From assembly GCF_024707505.1 (NCBI RefSeq), contig NZ_CP102604.1, positions 3,348,001 through 3,412,000 of the forward strand: a DNA stretch of 64,000 nt. Reading direction: 5' to 3'. Below, piece by piece: positions 1 through 8,359 of the stretch. A program made the translations under genes and the position numbers. The stretch's first letter is position 1. Each line of letters opens with the position of its first letter. Source of the DNA: Pantoea sp. SOD02. GTDB lineage: Bacteria; Pseudomonadota; Gammaproteobacteria; Enterobacterales; Enterobacteriaceae. The notes under the pieces were generated by a model. That model was given only the letters and a program-made list of their open reading frames with translations. It searched no databases and was not told where the DNA came from.

Positions 1-190
1 TACTGCCGCTGCCAATCCAGCTATTCAGCACCTGCCCAAGTCCGCCCTGCTGAAATTTCTGCAGCAGCACTTCGACGCCGCCCTGCTCCTGTACCCAGTT
101 CCAGATAGCCATCAGCTGTTGCATCTGATTACCCTGCCCGCTTCCGTTGCTGTTTCCCAGCGATCCAACTAAATCGTCCAGTAAGCCCAT
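1..190 (-). CDS. YidB-like protein (DUF937), N-terminal part only
   Basis: The reverse strand reads from an ATG at 190 (MGLLDDLVGSLG...) and stays open to the window edge, so only about 63 N-terminal residues are present. A good ribosome site (GGAGG, 5 bases from the ATG) supports the start. The opening Gly-Leu-Leu-Asp segment, the Gly/Asn/Ser/Gln-rich stretch, and a following helix ending in a Gly-rich Trp-Ile-Gly motif are typical of the YidB/DUF937 family. This is a small soluble family without a settled function. It lies 55 bases downstream of speB on the same strand and could be co-transcribed with it. The C-terminal half, where the family consensus is strongest, is not visible. Confidence 0.7.
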   Translation of the reverse strand, partial: MGLLDDLVGSLGNSNGSGQGNQMQQLMAIWNWVQEQGGVEVLLQKFQQGGLGQVLNSWIGSGS

Positions 191-244
191 AGTCGCCTCC
201 GCAGATTAATTAACCGCCAGTAAGTGTAGCCGCAAGCAAAAGGA

Positions 245-1165
245 TTAACCTTTATTTGCCGCCTGCACGTGCAGCATGTCCAGCGCCAGTGTTGCTGCTG
301 CCAGCGAGGTCAAATCGGCGTGATCGTAGCCCGGCGCCACTTCTACCAGATCCATGCCGACGATGTTCATGCCCTGCAAACCGCGAATCAGCTTAGTGGC
401 TTTATCGCTGCTCAACCCGCCAATCACTGGCGTACCGGTGCCCGGTGCGTGTGCCGGATCGAGGCAGTCGATATCGAAGGTCAGATAGACCGGCAAATCG
501 CCAACGGTGCGCTTCACTTCCGCCACAATGTCATCCACGCTGCGATCGTTGACCTGTGCGGCATCCAGCACGTTGAAGCCGAGGCTCTTATCGAACTCAG
601 TACGAATGCCGATCTGCACAGAGTGTTGCGGATCGATCAAACCCTCTTTTGGCGCTGTGAAGAACATAGTGCCGTGATCGAAGGTTGGGCCGTTGGAATA
701 GGTATCGGTGTGCGCATCGAAATGCACCAGCGCCATTTTACCGAAGTGCTTAGCGTGCGCGCGCAGCAGCGGCAGCGTGACGTAGTGGTCACCGCCAAAA
801 GTCAGCATACGCTTACCGTTCGCCAGCAGTTTCTCGGCGTGCGCCTGCAGTTTGTCTGAGAGATCCTGTGAATCGCCAAAGGCATAAACCAGATCGCCGC
901 AGTCCACCACGTTCAGACGCTGACGCAGATCGAAGTCCCACGGCCAGCGGCAGCCTTCCCACGCCAGGTTGGTTGAGATCTGACGAATCGCGCCCGGCCC
1001 TAAACGGCTGCCCGGACGGCCTGAGGTTGCGGCATCGAACGGAACACCGGTGATGACCCACTCAGCGTCACTGTCGTATGGCTGGAAGTTCAGCGGGAAG
1101 CGCATGAAACCGAAGGCGTTAGAAACCAGGGAGTTATCATACTGATTGCCCAGGGTGTTATACAT
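245..1165 (-). CDS. speB: agmatinase (agmatine ureohydrolase)
   Basis: Hydrolyses agmatine to putrescine and urea, the second step of the arginine route to putrescine; cytosolic, binuclear manganese enzyme. The 306-residue length is that of E. coli SpeB. The ureohydrolase metal motifs are all present in order: GGDH (about residue 124), HFDAHTDT (about 148-155), and [16 protein letters not shown] (about 231-246). The ATG at 1165 has GAGGA a few bases upstream. In E. coli speB directly follows speA, which makes its substrate. Here speA is about 37 kb away with the capsule and adhesin loci between, so speB must have its own promoter, or read through from the TraF-like gene beyond a terminator. 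Confidence 0.97.
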   Translation of the reverse strand: MYNTLGNQYDNSLVSNAFGFMRFPLNFQPYDSDAEWVITGVPFDAATSGRPGSRLGPGAIRQISTNLAWEGCRWPWDFDLRQRLNVVDCGDLVYAFGDSQDLSDKLQAHAEKLLANGKRMLTFGGDHYVTLPLLRAHAKHFGKMALVHFDAHTDTYSNGPTFDHGTMFFTAPKEGLIDPQHSVQIGIRTEFDKSLGFNVLDAAQVNDRSVDDIVAEVKRTVGDLPVYLTFDIDCLDPAHAPGTGTPVIGGLSSDKATKLIRGLQGMNIVGMDLVEVAPGYDHADLTSLAAATLALDMLHVQAANKG

Positions 1166-1218
1166 AAATCGTCCTCATTAAGGCGGTAATCGTTTCACCA
1201 GTTTAGGATATAAATAAA

Positions 1219-1258
1219 AAATCCCCTCCGCGTCGTTGAACCCGACGAGGAAGGGATT
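1219..1258 (-). terminator. Rho-independent terminator of the TraF-like gene
   Basis: Read on the - strand, a hairpin with outer arms AATCCC/GGGATT and an inner CGTCG/CGACG stem is followed by a T-rich run (TTTTTATTTA). It lies between the end of the TraF-like gene (1323) and speB, so it should isolate speB from upstream transcription. Confidence 0.75.
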
Positions 1259-1322
1259 GATTGGCGCGATTATCGCGGAGATTTCAGCGCCCTGCAATCA
1301 ACGCCTTTAATGAGGAAGGCGA

Positions 1323-2531
1323 TCAGAACTGGAAGGTAAACTGCGCCACGCCGCCGATATTGCGCATGCGCCCCGCCATCGCCGTTAAATCAAATTGCAC
1401 GGCTTCAGTTGGCACGACTCCCACGCCCGCAGTGAACACGCGGTGATCATTACCGCGCATATCAATGCGATAACCGCCACGCACTTGAACCCAGTCCGCA
1501 GCCTGTAATTCTGCACCTGCGCCAATATATTGACGTTTATCGACATTTTCGAAGCCGCTAACCGGCGTGAGATCAATGTCGGAACTCAGCGTAACCGCGC
1601 CGGTGCGCCATGCGGTACCCGCAGTCACCTGTGGACGAATCACAAACGCGGTGCGCGTGCCATTGACTTCCTGTGACTTCACTCGATTCTGGATGAGGTT
1701 TTGCGCAGAGAGCGCCACGGTCCAATCCGGCTGTAAGTCAGCGTAGAAACCGGCATCAAGATTGCCGCTGATGGTCTGGCGCTGCCAGTTGCCGTCTTTA
1801 AAATCGGACGATTTATAATTATTGATGCCAACGTTGTAATTCCAGGTTTCGATACGCTGGATTTTCGGTGTCACACCAACCGCCACCGGCACGTCCATTA
1901 CGGTAAACGGGTGCGCGATTGAAACGCCGTAATCGGTGACCAACGCCACCATTCCTTCGGCACGCGATGTCAGCTTATCCATATCACCTGGCGTTGGCGT
2001 GATGGAACCATTGCTGACACCTTCCAGATAGTCGAGATCGTTCTGGCTCACCAAACCGCGAGCGGTGCCCTGCCCCCAGCTATTAATGGATAGCGCAACC
2101 GATAACGCCGCATCTGGCACGGCCAGCACGAACGCCATGCCTGCTGTTGCGTTGGCATCTTTACCAGAAAGATCGGACATGATGTCTTTTAACTCGCCGG
2201 CTTGTGCATTAGCTGAGCCGCCATTATTAATGGCTCTCTCCAGTTTATTCCACGCAGGCTTAACATCTTTAAAGCTGTCAATAAGATGGCCTTCGTCATC
2301 GGCGTGCGCGCCAATAGACGGCGCAATCAAACTCAATTTGCCATCAGCAGGTGATTTGGCCAGTAATGCCGGGTTCACCAGAGGTGCTGAGCCGAATTTC
2401 CCCGCTGCAACACCGGTGCCGCCCATCGCCATAACACGCGCATCAAAGCTATTGGTTGAGGCCATGGCAAAAGGTGTAGATGTGATAAATCCTGCGACAG
2501 TCAGGCTGCGCATAATTAAAGAGAGTTTCAT
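1323..2531 (-). CDS. TraF-like outer-membrane beta-barrel protein (PF13729 type)
   Basis: I start translation at 2531 (MKLSLIMRSLTVAGF...) because it gives a classic signal peptide ending near Ala-Met-Ala; the open frame continues 27 codons upstream without such a feature. The mature protein has many alternating aromatic/polar stretches and ends in Phe-Thr-Phe-Gln-Phe, the terminal aromatic signature of outer-membrane barrels. The early motif ARVMAMGGTGVA and overall length (402 residues) match the chromosomal family annotated as conjugal transfer protein TraF. That family resembles the FadL/OmpP1 barrel fold more than the F-plasmid TraF thioredoxin. No conjugation genes are nearby, so a conjugative role is not supported. 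Function unknown; possibly uptake of a hydrophobic solute. A terminator follows and an AT-rich divergent promoter region precedes. Confidence 0.75.
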   Translation of the reverse strand: MKLSLIMRSLTVAGFITSTPFAMASTNSFDARVMAMGGTGVAAGKFGSAPLVNPALLAKSPADGKLSLIAPSIGAHADDEGHLIDSFKDVKPAWNKLERAINNGGSANAQAGELKDIMSDLSGKDANATAGMAFVLAVPDAALSVALSINSWGQGTARGLVSQNDLDYLEGVSNGSITPTPGDMDKLTSRAEGMVALVTDYGVSIAHPFTVMDVPVAVGVTPKIQRIETWNYNVGINNYKSSDFKDGNWQRQTISGNLDAGFYADLQPDWTVALSAQNLIQNRVKSQEVNGTRTAFVIRPQVTAGTAWRTGAVTLSSDIDLTPVSGFENVDKRQYIGAGAELQAADWVQVRGGYRIDMRGNDHRVFTAGVGVVPTEAVQFDLTAMAGRMRNIGGVAQFTFQF

Positions 2532-2818
2532 GTGAAGTTCCAGAGGTATAAATAAAGAAAAATAAAAAATGGTTAATAAACTCGATCGAGTCCATCCCAC
2601 CAAAGTAAGCATCTAATTTTTTACTTACATTATCAGTGCGAATAGTAACATTGACATTAGCGATTCAATTTGTTGATAAACATCCATTAGTGAATACCCA
2701 ACATGGTGATTCATTCGCACCAAAAACCAACATCCACCTTAATTTTCAAAAGGTTATGATTGCAGTTCTTTTCTGATTAATTTAAATGCATTTTTTATAA
2801 GTCAAAATAGCGACAATT

Positions 2819-2848
2819 TTGACAGCTCTTATACAAATTCAATATTTT
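2819..2848 (+). promoter_or_regulatory. candidate sigma-70 promoter of the kpsMT operon
   Basis: A perfect TTGACA (2819-2824) is followed after 18 bases by TATTTT (2843-2848). A perfect TATAAT also lies at 2858-2863 but has no good -35 at the right spacing. The whole 2532-3001 gap (470 bases, divergent from the TraF-like gene) is very AT-rich, which fits H-NS-type silencing of a capsule promoter. Start of transcription is inferred, not seen. Confidence 0.4.
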
Positions 2849-2928
2849 TAGTTTACGTATAATACGCTGGAAATTAGAGGCGCATTTATCCGTCTTCTTA
2901 TTGTTTAAATATATTTAGCTGAAATATG

Positions 2929-2968
2929 TTTAGCGCTCTGGCTGCTGTAAGCCAGGGGCGGTAGCGTA
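2929..2968 (+). promoter_or_regulatory. JUMPstart element with ops (RfaH recruitment) site
   Basis: The leader about 35-75 bases before kpsM carries the JUMPstart pattern in order: GCGCTCTGG, GCTG, TAAGCCAGGGG, then the ops core GGCGGTAGCGT at 2957-2967. This element is known to pause RNA polymerase and load the antiterminator RfaH on long surface-polysaccharide operons in Enterobacterales. It implies that kpsMT and the three following genes form one RfaH-dependent transcript. As in E. coli group 2 loci, it is found before kpsM and not before kpsF. Confidence 0.93.
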
Positions 2969-3001
2969 TCAAATTTCAATTTATGATGAGTTTTACTGTA
3001 C

Positions 3002-3778
3002 ATGGCCAGAAGTGGATTTGAAGTCCAGCAAGCCGTAATCAAAGCGCTGTTCTTCCGAGAAATAAGAACACGTTTTGGTAAATATCGTTTGGGATATTTC
3101 TGGGCGATCCTGGAACCCTCGGCACATCTGTTAGTGATGCTGACGATATTCGGTTTTATCATGCATCGCACAATGCCTGACATCTCTTTCCCTATTTTCC
3201 TACTCAATGGCATTATCCCCTATTTTATCTTTAGCAGCATTAGCACGCGCTCCGTAGGTGCTATTGAAGCCAATCAGGGACTGTTTAACTATCGTCCCGT
3301 AAAACCCATTGACACAATAATCGCTCGCGCCGTATTGGAAACAGTGATCTTTGCTACGGTCTATATCTTACTAATGACGGCAATGTGGATGGCGGGGGAA
3401 TACTTCGCCATTACCAACTTACTCAAGTTAGCATTTAGTTGGACATTATTGATTTTATTCTCATGCGGTGTGGGATTAATCTTTATGGTTGTGGGTAATA
3501 CCTTTACAGAAACCCAAAAATTTCTGCCAATCCTACTTAAGCCACTCTATTTTATCTCAGGGATCATGTTCCCTTTGCATGCTATCCCCAAAGATTATTG
3601 GCCGTATTTATTATGGAATCCACTTCTGCAAGCAGTTGAGTTAAGCCGTGAGTCCGTAATGCCCGGATACGTAAGCGAGGGTGTTAGCCTGGAATATTTA
3701 GGACTCTTTGCGTTAGCCACTTTATTTTCTGGCTTGATGCTTTACCGTACACGAGAAGAGGCGATGCTGACTTCATGA
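3002..3778 (+). CDS. kpsM: group 2 capsule ABC exporter, membrane subunit
   Basis: Inner-membrane permease of the ABC transporter that moves lipid-linked capsule polymer across the cytoplasmic membrane. The 258-residue length equals E. coli KpsM. The N-terminal amphipathic segment (FFREIRTRFGKYRLGYFWA) and about six hydrophobic segments are typical of the ABC-2 polysaccharide export family. The start ATG has no strong Shine-Dalgarno site but follows the JUMPstart leader at the right distance. It overlaps kpsT by 4 bases (ATGA), so subunits are translationally coupled. Base composition here begins to fall below that of the flanking housekeeping genes. Confidence 0.95.
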   Translation: MARSGFEVQQAVIKALFFREIRTRFGKYRLGYFWAILEPSAHLLVMLTIFGFIMHRTMPDISFPIFLLNGIIPYFIFSSISTRSVGAIEANQGLFNYRPVKPIDTIIARAVLETVIFATVYILLMTAMWMAGEYFAITNLLKLAFSWTLLILFSCGVGLIFMVVGNTFTETQKFLPILLKPLYFISGIMFPLHAIPKDYWPYLLWNPLLQAVELSRESVMPGYVSEGVSLEYLGLFALATLFSGLMLYRTREEAMLTS

Positions 3779-4434
3779 TAAAAATAGAGAATTTGACTAA
3801 GACCTACCGAACTCCTTCTGGCAAGCATTATGTGTTTAATGATCTTAATTTAGATATTCCCAGTGGAAAAAGCGTGGCATTGATTGGTCGTAATGGTGCA
3901 GGAAAATCCACTCTTCTAAGAATGATTGGCGGCATTGACCGTCCCAACAGTGGACGCATTATTACTGATAAAACAATTTCCTGGCCAGTGGGGTTATCTG
4001 GAGGATTTCAGGGGAGTCTAACCGGCCGGGAGAATGTTAAATTTGTAGCACGTCTATATACTAACCAGAAGCAACTTAAACAAAAAATTACTTTTGTGGA
4101 GGAGTTTTCAGAACTAGGTAAGTATTTTGAAATGCCAATAAAGACTTACTCTTCTGGGATGAAATCTCGCCTTGGATTTGGATTGAGCATGGCGTTTAGC
4201 TTTGATTATTATTTGATTGATGAAGTTACAGCGGTAGGAGATGCTAATTTCAAGAAAAAATGTGATACTTTGCTGAAAGAAAGAATAGCTAATTCTAATT
4301 TAATTATGGTATCACACAGCATAAACTCTTTGAAAGAGCATTGTGATAGCGCCATATATATAGGAAAAAAAGGTGTGCGGTATTACGATTGCCTTACAGA
4401 TGCAATTAAAAATTATCAAGATGATTTAAAATGA
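3775..4434 (+). CDS. kpsT: group 2 capsule ABC exporter, ATPase subunit
   Basis: Cytosolic ATPase that pairs with KpsM. 219 residues, as in the KpsT family. Walker A GRNGAGKST is at about residues 38-46. The signature is a divergent YSSGMKSRLGFGLSM at about 124-138, typical of polysaccharide exporters. Walker B-like YYLIDE is at about 145-150 and the H-loop is in MVSHS. It overlaps kpsM by 4 bases and the following glycosyltransferase by 4 bases (both ATGA), so the three genes are one translational unit. Confidence 0.95.
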   Translation: MIKIENLTKTYRTPSGKHYVFNDLNLDIPSGKSVALIGRNGAGKSTLLRMIGGIDRPNSGRIITDKTISWPVGLSGGFQGSLTGRENVKFVARLYTNQKQLKQKITFVEEFSELGKYFEMPIKTYSSGMKSRLGFGLSMAFSFDYYLIDEVTAVGDANFKKKCDTLLKERIANSNLIMVSHSINSLKEHCDSAIYIGKKGVRYYDCLTDAIKNYQDDLK

Positions 4435-5414
4435 TAACAGTAATAATCCCCATAGATCTAAAATCGAGACCTAAGGATGTCATAAATAAAGCAATTTCAA
4501 TTACTGAAAAGGCAGAGAAAACTGATTTCAAAATAATATTTGGCCATAATGACAGAAATAAAAGGCAGGACAAAAAATTTAAAGAAAAACTTAATAACTA
4601 TGTTAACACAAGTGTCGTTTCCACATATGTTGATTCTGATGATATAAACATGTCACGTTTAAGGAACATTGCATTCCAACAGGTGGAAACTGAGTATTTA
4701 TTGCTTCTTGATGTAGATATAAACTTCAACGAAAATTTATTTGTCAAGTATTTGAATAAATTAAAAAACAATGAAGGTGCGTTTTTCATCATACCTTGTC
4801 TTTACCTGACAAAATATGGCTCTCATATTTTACATAAAACCAATGATAATTATGTATTAAATCGATTCTTTAGTTTCTCAAGAAAAGAATTTCTTCACTT
4901 AGCAAGTCCATCCTCGATAACACTATTGAAAACACAAGACTATAAAATTCTCAATGGGTTCGATGAGCAGTTTAGTGGGCATGGGTTTGAAGACTTCGAC
5001 TTCCTAACACGGTTAAGTAACCTCTATAATTTACTCCCAAAATCTGATGATTTCATAGCAAACAAGACAGCCCGGTCTCCGCTTTTCTCAGTGGGATTTA
5101 GAAAGTACCTGGGTGCTCTATGTCTTGATGCATTGATAGAAAAAGATATTGCCCTACACAAACATCATAGAAAAGAGAAAAAATCCCCTTATTATTTTAG
5201 AAGAGATATAAATTTCAATATCTTCAAAAATAAACACAAGAAAACTCATGAAGAAACAATTAATTCCCAACCCACTTTATTAATTGACTTCATGAGAATA
5301 TGCTCAGTTAAAAACATTGACATTACTGATTACTCGGTTCTTTTTGATAACCGACCTGGGCACATTGACCGCTATGATACATTCTTAAGAAAACTGAGGT
5401 TTATACTTAAATGA
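4431..5414 (+). CDS. capsule glycosyltransferase, GT-A fold (GT2/galactosyltransferase-like)
   Basis: 327 residues. It starts with MITVIIPIDLKSR, the beta-strand opening of GT-A transferases. A nucleotide/metal-binding LLLLDVDINF segment lies near residues 87-96. The motif GFDEQFSGHGFEDFDFLTRL near 180-199 is the C-terminal galactosyltransferase-type acceptor motif (ED pair). The sugar donor and linkage cannot be read from sequence. Position between kpsT and the Stealth gene, with 4-base overlaps on both sides, makes it part of capsule assembly. The gene is markedly AT-rich with long A/T runs, unlike the kpsFEDCS genes, a usual sign of horizontal exchange of serotype-specific regions. No close family name assigned. 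Confidence 0.75.
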   Translation: MITVIIPIDLKSRPKDVINKAISITEKAEKTDFKIIFGHNDRNKRQDKKFKEKLNNYVNTSVVSTYVDSDDINMSRLRNIAFQQVETEYLLLLDVDINFNENLFVKYLNKLKNNEGAFFIIPCLYLTKYGSHILHKTNDNYVLNRFFSFSRKEFLHLASPSSITLLKTQDYKILNGFDEQFSGHGFEDFDFLTRLSNLYNLLPKSDDFIANKTARSPLFSVGFRKYLGALCLDALIEKDIALHKHHRKEKKSPYYFRRDINFNIFKNKHKKTHEETINSQPTLLIDFMRICSVKNIDITDYSVLFDNRPGHIDRYDTFLRKLRFILK

Positions 5415-6916
5415 CCCCCAACATTTCAACAAAAAAAATAAAAAAACTTTTATTAAATCCAAATCAGTTCTTTTATGACTTCTTTAGCAAGCGTATATTC
5501 CCCAATGAGGTTTATAAAAATAAAGATCATGTTGATAATCTTAAGGTCTGCAACGACTTAATTAATATTGATGAAATCAACAAGAAAGGAATAACAGAAT
5601 ATTTAAAGAGTAACCTTAAAGCTGGATATGGTGCAGTAGATGGATGTGATGAAAATAGTTTACTATTTTGGTCTGGTTATTTGAATCGCTTAATTCAACT
5701 TATATCTTCGATCAAAGCTTCAATGTCGATGGATATAACCATATATACTTTAGGTGGTGGCTTCAGTGTTAATTTCCCGCACAACAGCAATTTTAATAGT
5801 GCTTTAGTTATACAAAAACTTGCTGCGAAATCTGACTTTGTTATTGAACTTAGCAATATGATGGGAGAGCTCAAAATAATTCACTGTTATCTTTATGATA
5901 TTGATGACGAAAAAATAGCCACCATAAGATCAGGGAAAGCATTTTTAAGAAAATGTCATATTAACGAAATTGAATCAATATTCTCACACAATAATGAATC
6001 ATCTCGATATCCTATTGATGCAGTTTATACTTGGGTTAATCAAGCTGACCCAGATTGGCAAAAATTATGGGAGAGTACATTTCAAGAAGAGGATTTTGAT
6101 GCAGACCGGTTTACTAACAATGATGAACTGAAGTTCTCTTTAAGATCTTTAAATAAATATGCACCATGGTTAAATAAAATATATATTGTTTCTAACTGTG
6201 CAAAGCCAAATTGGCTTAATGACGATAAAAAGATAACATGGATTGATCATAAAGAAATTTTCCCTGAGATGGAAATGCTACCAACATTTAATTCTCATGC
6301 TATTGAGTGTTGCTTACATAATATTGACAATCTTTCGGAAAGATTTATTTATCTAAATGATGATTTTATTTTAACTCAACCATGTTTACCTTCGGACTTT
6401 TATGATGAAACAGGTCGTTCAGTTTCTTATTTTGAACCTTACGGCATGGTTCACTCTAAGACCAAGAAAAAAAACTTACCGGACTACCTGCAAGCCGCAT
6501 TGAACTCAAGCAAGCTAATCCAGGAAAAATTCGACAACTACGATGCCAGAAATTTACATAGGCATGTTCCTTACGCTTTAAAAAAATCAGTACTAAAAGA
6601 AATGGAGGGCATTTTCCCTAACGAGTTTTATATAACCAGAAAGGCAAAAGTTAGATCGAATTCAGACATAAACGTTACTTCATTCCTTTATCATCATTAT
6701 GCTTTTGCAAGTGGTCTATCGGTAAAGTCCAGCCTTTCAGGAATAATTGTTCGTCCTGAAAACATTTCACAGCTAATTAATAAAGATAAATTCAAGTATA
6801 AAATACTCTGCTTTAATGATGGAAATGGAAGCTCTAACAATAAAAACTATAAAAAATCAACTCAAGACTATTTGAACGCACGTCTCAAAGAAAAAGCTCC
6901 CTGGGAGGAAATCTAG
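5411..6916 (+). CDS. Stealth-family capsule hexose-1-phosphate transferase
   Basis: 501 residues. The N-terminus has a KKLLLNPNQFFYDFF motif seen at the head of many capsule polymerases. Stealth conserved region 1 is at about residues 200-212 (YPIDAVYTWVNQADPDW). CR2 covers about 235-345, with NDELKFSLRSL, the APWLNKIYIVSN segment and the acidic FIYLNDDFIL motif. CR3 follows near 385-435, with HRHVPYALKK and a late FLYHHYAF block. Stealth enzymes such as meningococcal SacB/CsaB join sugars through phosphodiester bonds using UDP-sugar donors. A phosphate-containing backbone or side group is therefore expected. The first ~190 residues outside the CR blocks have no recognised domain. AT-rich, 4-base overlap with the upstream gene. 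Confidence 0.88.
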   Translation: MTPNISTKKIKKLLLNPNQFFYDFFSKRIFPNEVYKNKDHVDNLKVCNDLINIDEINKKGITEYLKSNLKAGYGAVDGCDENSLLFWSGYLNRLIQLISSIKASMSMDITIYTLGGGFSVNFPHNSNFNSALVIQKLAAKSDFVIELSNMMGELKIIHCYLYDIDDEKIATIRSGKAFLRKCHINEIESIFSHNNESSRYPIDAVYTWVNQADPDWQKLWESTFQEEDFDADRFTNNDELKFSLRSLNKYAPWLNKIYIVSNCAKPNWLNDDKKITWIDHKEIFPEMEMLPTFNSHAIECCLHNIDNLSERFIYLNDDFILTQPCLPSDFYDETGRSVSYFEPYGMVHSKTKKKNLPDYLQAALNSSKLIQEKFDNYDARNLHRHVPYALKKSVLKEMEGIFPNEFYITRKAKVRSNSDINVTSFLYHHYAFASGLSVKSSLSGIIVRPENISQLINKDKFKYKILCFNDGNGSSNNKNYKKSTQDYLNARLKEKAPWEEI

Positions 6917-7038
6917 AGTCTAATCGTTATCTTTTAAGCCACTTATGACACATTTTACTTTCAATAAATCAACTCCATATTTAAAACCCAACAATAATTA
7001 AAATAATAAAAAAACATTCAATTAAAGAGACAAAAACA

Positions 7039-8229
7039 ATGAAAAAAACTAATTTATATGCTAATAACCTTCCTGAGTTTTCATCAGAGATTAAAAAGTC
7101 ATTTTACAATGATGAGAAAGAATCTTTTGCTGTTTATGATAATGCACATATCCTACCATTGGTAAGAATACTTTCAGAAGATAAATCTAAAGAGTTTTTC
7201 TTAGGCGGAGTATGCGACGAAAAATTCAATTTCATTGCTGGCCATAAGCGTCGAGTTAACTCCAATGGTGTTAACAAAGAATGCTGGGCCTCATATACTC
7301 CAACATCCTTATCTAAACCCCAATATTTAGATGAAGATGTGATTTTTGGCGGAGTTTTGCATCGCCACTTTGGGCATTTTATAACAGAGTCTTTGTGCCG
7401 TCTATGGTATGCAATAAAATACAGAACTCCCGGACAAAAGGTTGTATTTCTGAAAGAATCAAATTTTAAAGAAAAATATCTGAAACTTCTTAACATTGCG
7501 GGTCTTAACTCTAATGAGATAATAATCATTGAAGAACCGATGCGATTTAGAAGTGTAGTTATTCCTGAACAATCAACGCTATTTTTCTCGTACTTCAATA
7601 GTAATTTCATAGTTCCTCATGAAAAGATGATGAAAGACATCGCGCCTTCTGAACATAAAAAGGTGTATCTTTCCAGAAGTAAGTTCACTAAAAATGACAT
7701 CATTAACGAAAACTATTTTGAGGATTTTTTTAGAAAGCAGGGATATTTTATCGCATACCCAGAAACGCTTACTATGGAAGAGCAAATTTCTTTGATGAAA
7801 GGCGCTAATGATATAGCATCAGTGATGGGGACAGCATCGCATCTGGTTTTGTTTGCTAAGAAAAACGCAAATGTAATTATGCTACTTCGGTCTCGGAACA
7901 AATTTAATCATATGCAGCAAATGATACTTGAAGCAAAATCACATCAATATGTATATGTAGATGCAACTTTTAATTTCCTTCCACATGATTATGATTTCCC
8001 ATGTTTCTTCTTAGCACCTACAGAAAGTTGGAATCAGTTTGTAAGAGACGAGTTTAATATAAATCCATCGGATACCTTAGAGAATTTCCTTGATAGCCCA
8101 GAAAGTAATATTTCAAGGTATTTTTCGCAATGGAAGGAATTGAGTAGTTCCAAAAAAAATAGAGATAGAATCATTAAAAAGCCCATAAGTGAACTTGTGA
8201 GCAGTATCCGTAATGGATTACAACCTTGA
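7039..8229 (+). CDS. glycosyltransferase family 61 (DUF563) protein
   Basis: 396 residues. The DUF563/GT61 landmarks are visible: the HRHFGHFITESLCRLWY block near residues 107-124, KVYLSRSKF near 211-219, and MGTASHLVLFAKKNANVIML near 263-282, the family's C-terminal donor-site block. GT61 members transfer pentoses or hexoses (for example xylosyl or GlcNAc groups); the donor here is unknown. It is the last gene of the RfaH-type operon, after a 122-base AT-rich gap with AAAGAGA ahead of the ATG, and ends just before a hairpin shared with the converging kpsS. Role inferred: adding a second sugar or side chain to the capsule repeat. Confidence 0.82.
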   Translation: MKKTNLYANNLPEFSSEIKKSFYNDEKESFAVYDNAHILPLVRILSEDKSKEFFLGGVCDEKFNFIAGHKRRVNSNGVNKECWASYTPTSLSKPQYLDEDVIFGGVLHRHFGHFITESLCRLWYAIKYRTPGQKVVFLKESNFKEKYLKLLNIAGLNSNEIIIIEEPMRFRSVVIPEQSTLFFSYFNSNFIVPHEKMMKDIAPSEHKKVYLSRSKFTKNDIINENYFEDFFRKQGYFIAYPETLTMEEQISLMKGANDIASVMGTASHLVLFAKKNANVIMLLRSRNKFNHMQQMILEAKSHQYVYVDATFNFLPHDYDFPCFFLAPTESWNQFVRDEFNINPSDTLENFLDSPESNISRYFSQWKELSSSKKNRDRIIKKPISELVSSIRNGLQP

Positions 8230-8280
8230 CAGAACATTAAAACATATAGTGAATTAAATAAATAAATTCATATTTGATCG

Positions 8281-8310
8281 ATCACTCGTAAACTAACATG
8301 ACCGAGTGAT
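8281..8310. terminator. probable bidirectional terminator between converging capsule operons
   Basis: Perfect 8-base arms ATCACTCG/CGAGTGAT around a 14-base loop, with AT-rich flanks on both sides. It lies between the ends of the GT61 gene (8229) and kpsS (8360), the only gap where both operons can stop. The loop is long and the T run imperfect, so strength is uncertain. Confidence 0.5.
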
Positions 8311-8359
8311 TTATTAAAATAAAAAACATCGGCAAGAATAAAACATCAATTGTATAAAA

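Noticed and set aside
7134-7610. 158-residue frame antisense to the GT61 gene
   Set aside because: A shadow in AT-rich DNA; the + strand gene shows clear GT61 motifs over the same stretch.
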